Below are positions 1-6,039 of a stretch of 34,099 nt of DNA, piece by piece. The translations under genes and the position numbers were made by a program. Origin of the DNA: Bacteroidales bacterium (GTDB lineage Bacteria; Bacteroidota; Bacteroidia; Bacteroidales; UBA932); contig JAFZME010000010.1 in the NCBI GenBank assembly GCA_017553405.1, forward strand, positions 1-34,099, given 5' to 3'. How positions within the stretch are numbered: position 1 is the stretch's first letter; the number at the start of each line of letters is the position of its first letter. The notes beneath the pieces were generated by a model. That model had not been told where the DNA came from. It ran no database searches and saw nothing but the letters and a program-made list of their open reading frames with translations.

Positions 1-346
1 CTGGTTCATTGATAATCAAGAACTTTTCAATCTCTTCCTTCCACTGTTCCAGCAACGCCTTCGAATGAACGAGTATCAACGTGTTTGTTCTTCGCCTTGC
101 AATCATTCCAATCGCGGCGACCGTCTTTCCGAACGCGGTGGTAGCGGCGAGCACCCCGTTGTTGTATGAGAGCAGTCTTTGAACTGCCGCCTCCTGTTCC
201 GGCCGAAGTTCGCCGGAAAAAGAGACATCGATTATCCTTCCCGCGTTGGTCTGGTCATCCTCTTCCCATGCAGAGAAATTGCTCTGTAGCAATTCTATCA
301 CTGCATCCTCGCATCCCCTTGGCAGTTTGAGGTAATCTTCTGTCAT
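1..346 (-). CDS. SF2 (DEAD/DEAH-type) helicase portion, partial at window edge
   Basis: The frame starting at ATG 344-346 runs off the left edge, giving about 115 residues. It contains LRPEQEAAVQRLL followed by a Walker A-like loop ATTAFGKTVAA (about residues 63-73) and the strand TLILVHSKALLEQW, which is motif Ia of superfamily 2 helicases. It would unwind DNA or RNA with ATP. The opening residues (YLKLPRGC) match the linker that, in the single-chain primase-helicase proteins I know, sits between the primase and helicase domains. The same frame continues backward through 11 codons to a TAA at 377-379, the stop of the upstream primase gene. So this is probably the second half of one broken gene, although the ATG at 346 could restart translation. 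The rest of the helicase lies outside the window. Confidence 0.8.
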   Translation of the reverse strand, partial: MTEDYLKLPRGCEDAVIELLQSNFSAWEEDDQTNAGRIIDVSFSGELRPEQEAAVQRLLSYNNGVLAATTAFGKTVAAIGMIARRRTNTLILVHSKALLEQWKEEIEKFLIINEP

Positions 347-379
347 CTCATAACAAGTCACGAGAGACGGTGTATGTTA
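344..379 (-). pseudogene. In-frame TAA separating primase and helicase halves
   Basis: Minus-strand codons from 379 to 344 read TAA CAT ACA CCG TCT CTC GTG ACT TGT TAT GAG ATG. The primase and helicase frames are identical (379-346 is 33 nt, 11 codons). The residues after the stop, HTPSLVTCYEMTEDYLKLPRGC, still resemble the linker of intact family members (pattern P-x-[LI]-[IV]-x-C-x-E ... YL-x-LPRGC, from memory). A single nonsense change therefore seems to have split one gene. A base-call error or a functional split with restart at ATG 346 are alternatives. Confidence 0.65.
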
Positions 380-1507
380 TAGCGGTTTCCTGGCGTTAAG
401 CAGCTCATAGTATTTGGGATTCCGGAAGGAGGCCAAGCCTTTAAGATGCCTGAGCACCTTTCCGGAAACGCTTTTAATTTGCACATAAAGTCCATTCGCC
501 CGGACAAGTTTGACAGGGCTGTGGAAATCTTCAAATGAAATGCGGTCCGGCTTCGGCGTTTCCCAGGGTTTTGTCTCCGATGACGAAGACAACTCTATCT
601 GATACGCGTGAGTAGCCAGAATGGATTTAAGCTCGGACGCAGATAGTTTCCTTGCCGATGATAACAGAGACCACTGGTCCTTGAAGGCCTCAAAACTCTC
701 ATCTACGAATACGCTGTTTCTGCTTTTTCGAGCCAATCCCTGTAAAGGGAGAGCTATTAGGTTCCCGAAGCCGCCCTTCGGCAAGAAATCTTGATTCGGC
801 AGGAATCTGTCATAAGACTTCATATCCAGACGAACATTGCTTTCCATGGCGGCGCCGATGACAGCGAAGCCTAACCTCCTGGCGTCAGTAGCCAAGATTG
901 GCTCTTCGAAGAATATCCATACATGGGCGCCCTTACCGGAACGAGAGCGCTCGATGTATGCGGAAATACCCCATTCTTTACAAATGCGGACATACGAAAG
1001 GACATCGTCCTGATAACCATGCTCGCAGTTCTTGTCATCAAAATCGGCGCACAAGAAACAAACCGTATTGTCCTCAAGGATTGGATAAATACCGATGACA
1101 TCTGTCTCCTTCGCATCTTTATCCAGATGCCGACGGAAGGCCGTCTCATCCAGCGGAACAAACTCCCTGAAGGGGCAGCCATCACACTTGTATTTATGCT
1201 CTACACACCCGTCTGACCACCTGTTCTTGCAAACAGGTTGATAACCGGCCTTGCCAGTTTTGGAAACGAAGCGCTGCGCAAAAACATCTTCACGCCCTCG
1301 GAACAAACTCCGGAATATGTCTAAACGGCGTTGGATTTCAGCGTCCTTGTCAAGAATTGGTCGAGATGGCTTACTCCCATATTGGGGCGGCTCCGGCTCA
1401 CACAACAAAGAAGAACCATAACCTTTCAAGCGGGCATTCTCCTGCTCTAATTCACGGATACGTGCACGCAAGCGAAGGTTTTCAGCCAGAAGTTCTTCGT
1501 AAGTCAT
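377..1507 (-). CDS. Archaeo-eukaryotic primase (AEP/prim-pol), TOTE conflict system type, stop-truncated
   Basis: This 376-residue protein starts with a short coiled coil (about 1-29). A four-cysteine zinc knuckle follows (C93, C101, C108, C111), then an AEP core: DxD-type motif CADFDD (D155, D157), the GKGAHVW motif with H195, and RFLPNQD...PKGGFGNLIALPLQ (234-256). Family members make primers or fill in DNA; those named 'TOTE conflict system archaeo-eukaryotic primase' normally continue into an SF2 helicase in one chain of roughly 900 residues or more. Here translation stops at TAA 377-379, yet the same frame resumes with the helicase 11 codons later. The ATG overlaps the rloB stop by 4 bp (ATGA), so translation is probably coupled. 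AT-richer than the folE/htpG region. The family call is strong; a role in phage or plasmid conflict is inferred from context. Confidence 0.85.
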   Translation of the reverse strand: MTYEELLAENLRLRARIRELEQENARLKGYGSSLLCEPEPPQYGSKPSRPILDKDAEIQRRLDIFRSLFRGREDVFAQRFVSKTGKAGYQPVCKNRWSDGCVEHKYKCDGCPFREFVPLDETAFRRHLDKDAKETDVIGIYPILEDNTVCFLCADFDDKNCEHGYQDDVLSYVRICKEWGISAYIERSRSGKGAHVWIFFEEPILATDARRLGFAVIGAAMESNVRLDMKSYDRFLPNQDFLPKGGFGNLIALPLQGLARKSRNSVFVDESFEAFKDQWSLLSSARKLSASELKSILATHAYQIELSSSSETKPWETPKPDRISFEDFHSPVKLVRANGLYVQIKSVSGKVLRHLKGLASFRNPKYYELLNARKPL

Positions 1508-2205
1508 TTAGATAAAGAATTAATCCTCTCAATTACGTTTTCCGGATTGTTTAATTCCTCAACCAGTTTGTACACTGTAGTACATGGTTTATGTGAAGCG
1601 TAGTCGGCGCCACTATACCGGCTTTCCAAAGCCTTTGCACTTTTTATGGCCTGCTCTTGGTTTCCAATTTCGGTGAGAAGTTGGTACATGCCCTCATCGT
1701 TCTTTTTATACTCAAACTGCGGATACACTTTTCTAATTTCACGCGTGAGCATTTCAATATACTGATGACGCCCGACCTGCGTATCCAAGAACTGAAAATG
1801 CAGGTAATACCAGAGTTCAAAGGCCTCGTTGGACCATGCCGGATTGACTCCGTTTGATTTGGCATACGCAATGGCATCATTGAAATCCACGAAGTCATCC
1901 TTATCAAATACCGCCCATGTAACATCAAAGTGGATGGGAGAAAGGGCGCGTTTCTTTATAGCAATATCTATCAAAGACTTAGTATTAGCTCCTTCTCCCT
2001 CTATCGTGGCTGTAAGGACCTGTGAATTACGACCTTTCACAAGTGCCTTGAAGTAATTGGGCTCTGTCTTTTCACCCTCGCAGACAATCAAATAGTTCAG
2101 GTGCGTGAGCCTGCTGGCCACTTTAATTTTCTTTTCAAGGTGGTGGGCTTTTCGCTCCCGTTCTCTCATTTCACGGATAGCCTTCCCTGATATAGCTTTT
2201 CCCAT
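1504..2205 (-). CDS. rloB: RloB family protein (TOPRIM-like putative nuclease)
   Basis: The 233-residue product matches RloB. An early strand-loop CEGEKTEPNYF (42-52) carries the conserved glutamate, FDKDDF (100-105) is the acidic pair, SNEAFELWYYLHF (125-137) is the family signature, and a TTVYKLVEEL segment lies near the C-terminus. RloB proteins are predicted TOPRIM-fold nucleases and are usually paired with an ABC-type ATPase (RloA); the related AbiL pair aborts phage infection. The partner is present here: only one base separates the rloA stop (2207) from this ATG (2203-2205). Downstream, the stop overlaps the primase ATG by 4 bp. All three would be made from one message. Length is normal and no key acidic residue seems to be missing. 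Nuclease activity itself is an inference from the fold. Confidence 0.88.
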   Translation of the reverse strand: MGKAISGKAIREMRERERKAHHLEKKIKVASRLTHLNYLIVCEGEKTEPNYFKALVKGRNSQVLTATIEGEGANTKSLIDIAIKKRALSPIHFDVTWAVFDKDDFVDFNDAIAYAKSNGVNPAWSNEAFELWYYLHFQFLDTQVGRHQYIEMLTREIRKVYPQFEYKKNDEGMYQLLTEIGNQEQAIKSAKALESRYSGADYASHKPCTTVYKLVEELNNPENVIERINSLSK

Positions 2206-2206
2206 A

Positions 2207-3415
2207 TTAATCCTCCCAATCGTAATTCAGATAAGGGATGGCACCGTATTTCCCCTGGATGTAATCCTTTTCGAAGCTGCGGTCATTACGCACCTTCACA
2301 CCCTCAGCATCCTTGAATTCAGCAAGGCAATACAAATCTGAAGATTCCGTTTTGTCCTTCTCGACGAACCAGATTTGGTCGCGTCGGAAAATCTTGGAAC
2401 TAAGGAGGTTGGTATCATGCGTTGTAAATATCAACTGGGCACCTTTAGGGTTTGTCTTGGCATTGTTGAAGAGCCCGATTACATATTTCGTAATCAAAGG
2501 ATGCATCGCCCGGTCAACTTCGTCAACAACCAAAGGAGATCCTTCCGCAAGTGCACTCATAATCAGATATATAATATCGAACAAACGGTTTGTACCTGCC
2601 GATTCGGATGTCTTCATTGAAAAACGCTTGTTTCCTATGACGTGCCCGTTGTCATCATAGACATTATGCGTTGTCCAAGCCTTCACCGCCTTGGCTTCTT
2701 CAACGGAAGAGGGTATTTCAAAGGAAGTAAAGCCAAAGTCAAGATTCTTGAAAACCTTTATCACATCGTCAGAATATACCTCTTTAGCAGTTTGAATAAA
2801 TGCGAGTTGCGCATCAAAGAGCTCTTGGGAATTATCCGGAAGAGGCGGAATAACAATGCTATGGACCAGTTCTTTTGCTACCGGACCATTAAAAGCATCG
2901 CATACTGAAAGAAAAAGTGCGTTGCTGCGAGTCCTTTCTTCCAAGCCTTTTCCTTCACTAAATGAGGACGATACGCCGATGTTATCCCCCTCACGTATGA
3001 AAAGGTTTTTCTCGGAACGGCTACCAATCCTATACAGCCATTCCTTAACAATAAAGTCTTGTGTACATTCAAATCCGTAGCGATAATAGTAAAGCGACGG
3101 CGTTATAACCTCAATCTCAAAGAAAGAAGGTTCCTTTTCGCTGGTTCCATCCAGAAGAAACGGAATCACAGGTAAACGGGAGATGGAGCTACTGGACGAA
3201 GACTTATTCACCATTGCAGAGAAAGCGCCAAAAGCATGAAGGAAATTGCTCTTGCCGCTGGAGTTGGCGCCGTACAACGCGGCAGACGGCAGAAGCTGGT
3301 GTTTTCCTACCTCAATAACCTGACTCCCACTATCTTTAATTGGTGCCGCCTCCAGGCTCAATGTTTTCTTCCCCCGGAACGACAGGAAGTTTCCGACTGT
3401 GAAATTGACAAGCAT
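2207..3415 (-). CDS. rloA: RloA-type AAA/ABC-like ATPase (AbiLii-like)
   Basis: A 402-residue ATP-binding protein of the SMC/ABC-like group found with RloB. It opens with MLVNFTVGNFLSFRG, the usual first strand of such ATPases. Walker A is GANSSGKS (49-56). A signature-like ESAGTNRL precedes Walker B PLVVDEVDRAMHP (D298, E299), and FTTHD (330-334) supplies the H-loop. These ATPases are thought to sense a phage-derived signal and control the partner nuclease. It is the first gene of the rloA-rloB-primase run, and a good Bacteroidota promoter lies just upstream. The start is supported by homology-like N-terminal sequence and promoter distance. The gene is AT-richer than the chromosomal genes to its right, consistent with transfer. 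Confidence 0.88.
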   Translation of the reverse strand: MLVNFTVGNFLSFRGKKTLSLEAAPIKDSGSQVIEVGKHQLLPSAALYGANSSGKSNFLHAFGAFSAMVNKSSSSSSISRLPVIPFLLDGTSEKEPSFFEIEVITPSLYYYRYGFECTQDFIVKEWLYRIGSRSEKNLFIREGDNIGVSSSFSEGKGLEERTRSNALFLSVCDAFNGPVAKELVHSIVIPPLPDNSQELFDAQLAFIQTAKEVYSDDVIKVFKNLDFGFTSFEIPSSVEEAKAVKAWTTHNVYDDNGHVIGNKRFSMKTSESAGTNRLFDIIYLIMSALAEGSPLVVDEVDRAMHPLITKYVIGLFNNAKTNPKGAQLIFTTHDTNLLSSKIFRRDQIWFVEKDKTESSDLYCLAEFKDAEGVKVRNDRSFEKDYIQGKYGAIPYLNYDWED

Positions 3416-3436
3416 ACTTTAATCAGTTTGTTTCTG

Positions 3437-3468
3437 CAAATATAACGTATCTGAACTATTTTTGCAAT
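3437..3468 (-). promoter_or_regulatory. Predicted promoter of the rloA-rloB-primase operon
   Basis: On the minus strand a -7 box TATATTTG (plus 3437-3444, CAAATATA) fits the Bacteroidota consensus TAnnTTTG. A TTG (plus 3465-3467) lies 20 bp upstream as the -33 element. It is about 22 bp before the rloA ATG and downstream of the integrase stop, so the defence genes can be expressed without the integrase. Confidence 0.7.
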
Positions 3469-3473
3469 AAATA

Positions 3474-3488
3474 TGAGAATATTTCTCA
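3474..3488. promoter_or_regulatory. Small inverted repeat upstream of rloA promoter
   Basis: TGAGAA-TAT-TTCTCA is a perfect 6-bp inverted repeat with a 3-bp spacer, 6 bp upstream of the -33 element of the rloA promoter. The position would suit a regulator-binding site, but no regulator gene is visible in the island part of this window. It could be chance in AT-rich DNA. Confidence 0.3.
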
Positions 3489-3520
3489 AAATTTCGTTGA
3501 TTTTGGTCAAAAACATGGTA

Positions 3521-4831
3521 TTACAATTCCAGCAGCTTCCTGGCCTCATCCTCGATTGTACTCTTCAGAAATCTAGCATAGGATTTTTGCGTGGAGATGA
3601 TAGTTGTGTGCCCCAGGAGAGCGCTGACGACCTCAAGTCGAATGCCTTTGTTGAGTGCATTGACAGCGAAGGTGTGGCGTGCCATGTGGAAGGTAACGGG
3701 CTTATCGAAACCCAATTCAAATGAAACATCGGCAAGAATCCGGTTGAACGATTTGTCTTTGCTGTTGCGTTCCATGAAGAATGCCTCGGCCTCAGTTACA
3801 TCGTAATCGGCCGGGAGAAGATCGAATACAAAGCGAGGATTCCTCCCCTTCCAGGCTTGCAGAATATCCATAGCAGGCCGAGATAGCGGAACCGGAATCG
3901 GCATCAGGCGCTTTGTCTTATATTGAACCTTCCGCAATTCTGACTTTTCCCAATTGATATGACTCCATTCCAGCGTAAGGATATCTGACAGACGCAGGCC
4001 TCCGGCATAATAAGAGAAATAGAACATCTGAAGTACTTCGCGGCGGCGGGAAAACTTTGTGCTCTCCATATAGTTAAGCAACTGAGCCTGTTGAGCATCC
4101 GTCAGAAATCGCACAGGGCCCTCCAGTTCATCTCCCGGCCTATATGAATGCGGATACGAATCCAGTCTGTTTTCCAGAATGGGCGCGGCAGCAACAGGTG
4201 ATACCATGCCGACCTTTATGGCATATTGCAGGGCGTTATGGAGCGGCCTGAGGGTCTGATTAATCGCCTCGGTGCTCTTGTTGTGCCGCCATTCCATCCG
4301 ATACCGAATAAATGCCTCAAAGGTTTCGGGGTTTAGTTTCATCAGCGTCATCGGCTTACCTCCGGTATGGTATTTCTCAAAGTCAGAAAACACACGCAGA
4401 TAACTCCGCTGATTGTAATAGGTCTGATAGGTGATTTGTTTCTTGACGAACCTCGATTCCAGATATTCCAACGCAAAATCGACAAGCGTTACCATCCTGG
4501 GACGGTCTTCCTCTGCAACATGCGTCCCTTTTAGGATTGAACCGATGAGTGTAATCGTCAGGTTTTCGGGTTTACACTTACCGATTTGTTCCATAATCCC
4601 AGCCTTAAAAGCCGCGAGCTCCGCATTGACGGATAGCGCCTCCTCAGTATCCCCAGTTGCCGTTTCCCTCCGACTGTCCCATAGGTCGGGTTCGATGGAA
4701 ACTCCTGTTGAAACATGCCGGCTTGCGCCTTTGTAATACACCCTGCAATGGATTTGCCGATGGCCAGTTCGCGTTAGCTTGCCATGAAGACAGAAATGTA
4801 CTGTGAGTACAGTATTCTTTTGATTTGTCAT
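3521..4831 (-). CDS. Tyrosine recombinase (integrase), Bacteroidetes type
   Basis: The 436-residue protein has the three-part build of Bacteroidetes integrases: an arm-binding N-terminus (about 10-60), a SAM-like core-binding domain (about 110-210) and a catalytic domain (about 240-430). The catalytic set is complete: R280 in GGLRLSDIL, a lysine at 305 or 307 (QYKTKR), H382 and R385 in HMARHTF, H408 in LLGHTT, and nucleophile Y418 in KSYARFL. It should cut and rejoin DNA at att sites to integrate or excise an element. It sits at the edge of the island carrying rloA, rloB and the primase-helicase, reading in the same direction, with a 105-bp gap to rloA that holds a separate promoter. An att-like inverted repeat and 12-bp repeats lie just upstream of its start. 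The target site is not proven. Confidence 0.93.
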   Translation of the reverse strand: MTNQKNTVLTVHFCLHGKLTRTGHRQIHCRVYYKGASRHVSTGVSIEPDLWDSRRETATGDTEEALSVNAELAAFKAGIMEQIGKCKPENLTITLIGSILKGTHVAEEDRPRMVTLVDFALEYLESRFVKKQITYQTYYNQRSYLRVFSDFEKYHTGGKPMTLMKLNPETFEAFIRYRMEWRHNKSTEAINQTLRPLHNALQYAIKVGMVSPVAAAPILENRLDSYPHSYRPGDELEGPVRFLTDAQQAQLLNYMESTKFSRRREVLQMFYFSYYAGGLRLSDILTLEWSHINWEKSELRKVQYKTKRLMPIPVPLSRPAMDILQAWKGRNPRFVFDLLPADYDVTEAEAFFMERNSKDKSFNRILADVSFELGFDKPVTFHMARHTFAVNALNKGIRLEVVSALLGHTTIISTQKSYARFLKSTIEDEARKLLEL

Positions 4832-4839
4832 GATAAAAA

Positions 4840-4874
4840 GTGTTTTGGTTATCCGGTAATGATAGCCAAAACAC
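4840..4874. repeat. Inverted repeat (14-bp arms, 7-bp spacer) at the integrase start: att-core-like or attenuator
   Basis: Arms 4840-4853 and 4861-4874 match at 13 of 14 positions around CGGTAAT. This is the geometry of a tyrosine-recombinase core site (inverted arms around a 7-bp crossover). In the integrase message the same sequence forms a long stem followed by UUUUUAUC and then the AUG, which also looks like an intrinsic terminator or attenuator limiting integrase expression. Both readings are inference. Confidence 0.55.
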
Positions 4875-4948
4875 AGTTAAGCAACTCTTACTACTCTTTC
4901 TCCTGAAGGAGGAGGAATACTGCCACAAATCGGCAGCTTCGAAAAAAA

Positions 4949-4984
4949 GAGGGTAAAACAGTGGGCAAAAAAGAGGGCAATACG
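4949..4984. repeat. Three tandem 12-bp repeats, possible integrase arm sites
   Basis: GAGGGTAAAACA, GTGGGCAAAAAA and GAGGGCAATACG follow one another without spacing (4949-4960, 4961-4972, 4973-4984). They share the pattern G-[AT]-GGG-[TC]-AA. Short direct repeats near an integrase gene are typical arm-type binding sites for its N-terminal domain, but this is inferred only from position. Confidence 0.45.
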
Positions 4985-4991
4985 AAATAAA

Positions 4992-5023
4992 AATCGGCCC
5001 CAGAGTGCACTCTAAGGCCGATT
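4992..5023 (-). terminator. Intrinsic terminator downstream of the DUF2795 gene
   Basis: AATCGGCC (4992-4999) pairs with GGCCGATT (5016-5023). Between them lies a perfect 12-bp palindrome AGAGTGCACTCT (5002-5013), so the stem is nearly continuous with one 2x2 mismatch. On the minus strand it is followed by TTTATTT, fitting rho-independent termination of the DUF2795 transcript. Confidence 0.65.
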
Positions 5024-5030
5024 CCAACAA

Positions 5031-5068
5031 ATAACCGCCCATAAAGAGGGTAGCTTTAGGGCGGTTAT
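5031..5068. repeat. 10-bp perfect inverted repeat between terminator and DUF2795 gene
   Basis: ATAACCGCCC (5031-5040) and GGGCGGTTAT (5059-5068) flank an 18-bp loop. No T-tract follows on either strand, so it is not a standard terminator. It may be an RNA-stabilising 3' stem or part of the island junction. Confidence 0.5.
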
Positions 5069-5094
5069 AAATCTCTAATATTCAATGAGTTGCA

Positions 5095-5316
5095 TCAATA
5101 CTCCTCCTCGTTAAAGAAGAAGTCCTCTTTGGTGGGGTAATCGGGCCAGATGTCCTCGATGGATTCGTAGATTTCGCCGTCGTCTTCAAGCTCCTGGAGG
5201 TTCTCCATCACCTCTTCCGGGGCGCCGGAACGGTTGGCGTAATCGATAAGCTCGTCTTTGGTTGCGGGCCACGGAGCGTCGTCAAGGCGTCCGGCAAGTT
5301 CAAGTGTCCAAAACAT
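5095..5316 (-). CDS. DUF2795 family small protein
   Basis: A 73-residue acidic protein beginning MFWTLELAGRLDDAPWPATK and ending FFFNEEEY. I recognise it as the DUF2795-type protein that is nearly invariant in Bacteroidales. Its function is not known; the central stretch (PATKDELIDYANRSGAPEEV) looks like a small helical, nucleic-acid-binding-like fold, but that is only an impression. No signal peptide or membrane segment is seen. It is divergent from folE and shares a symmetric promoter region with it. Downstream are the two hairpins at 4992-5068. It most likely marks the first native chromosomal gene to the right of the integrase island, because its composition and conservation are those of the core genome. 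Confidence 0.85.
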   Translation of the reverse strand: MFWTLELAGRLDDAPWPATKDELIDYANRSGAPEEVMENLQELEDDGEIYESIEDIWPDYPTKEDFFFNEEEY

Positions 5317-5374
5317 AATAATAAAGTACTAATAATCAATAACAAATAAGCGAAAGAGCGGCGAGCGCTCCATC

Positions 5375-5439
5375 GGGGCTGCAAAGATATATAAAAAATC
5401 AAAATCCCATCAAAAAAATTTACTATTTTTGCAGCCCCG
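5375..5439. promoter_or_regulatory. Symmetric divergent promoters of the DUF2795 gene and folE
   Basis: A -7 box TATCTTTG for the DUF2795 gene lies on the minus strand (plus 5382-5389) and TATTTTTG for folE on the plus strand (5424-5431). The two are embedded in a perfect 12-bp inverted repeat, CGGGGCTGCAAA (5374-5385) and TTTGCAGCCCCG (5428-5439). Both messages would therefore begin with the same CAGCCCCG-type leader. A TTTG at minus 5411-5414 may be the -33 box for DUF2795; none is clear for folE. Confidence 0.6.
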
Positions 5440-5454
5440 AATGAAAATTTGAAT

Positions 5455-6039
5455 ATGGCATACAAAAAAACAGAACAGTTCGACCACACCGAAGAAATCG
5501 CGGCCCACGTAAAGGCCATCCTCAGGCTCCTCGGAGAGGATCCTGAAAGGGAGGGTCTGCAGAAGACCCCCGAAAGGGTTGCAAAGGCGATGCAGTTCCT
5601 GACCAAGGGCTACGAGGAGAACGGCGTGGAGATAGTCCGCTCCGCCGTTTTCAATGAAGACTACAGCCAGATGGTCATCGTGAAGGACATCGAGCTGTTC
5701 TCGCTCTGCGAGCACCATATGCTCCCCTTCATCGGAAAAGCCCACGTGGCCTATATCCCCAACGGCCGGATCACCGGGCTCAGCAAGATCGCCCGTGTGG
5801 TGGAGACCTTCGCCCGCAGGCTTCAGGTCCAGGAGAGGCTCACCGTCGAGATCCGCGACTGCATCAACGAGTCGCTGAAGCCCCTCGGCGTCGCCGTCGT
5901 CATCGAGGCTATGCACACCTGTATGTCAATGAGAGGAGTCCAGAAATCCAACGCGATCACGACCACTTCGGCCTTCTCGGGTGCATTTCTGAACTCCACA
6001 CGCACAAGGAACGAATTCCTTGACCTTATCAAAGGTTAA
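5455..6039 (+). CDS. folE: GTP cyclohydrolase I
   Basis: This 194-residue enzyme opens the GTP ring to give 7,8-dihydroneopterin triphosphate, the first step to folate (and to queuosine-type 7-deazapurines by a related route). The zinc ligands are visible: C85 and H88 in LCEHHMLPF, and C156 in [11 protein letters not shown]. The substrate motif [20 protein letters not shown] (109-128) is intact. A TTG six bases upstream could extend the protein by two residues, but ATG 5455 (MAYKK) fits the family better. A -7 promoter box ends 23 bp upstream. The gene converges on htpG and the two stop codons overlap (6036-6039), with no room for a terminator between them. Confidence 0.97.
   Translation: MAYKKTEQFDHTEEIAAHVKAILRLLGEDPEREGLQKTPERVAKAMQFLTKGYEENGVEIVRSAVFNEDYSQMVIVKDIELFSLCEHHMLPFIGKAHVAYIPNGRITGLSKIARVVETFARRLQVQERLTVEIRDCINESLKPLGVAVVIEAMHTCMSMRGVQKSNAITTTSAFSGAFLNSTRTRNEFLDLIKG

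Noticed and set aside
4644-5042. 132-codon minus frame with PLFCPLFYPLFF repeats upstream of the integrase
   Set aside because: The repeat comes from the 12-bp DNA repeats, the frame overlaps the integrase out of phase, and there is no start context or family match.
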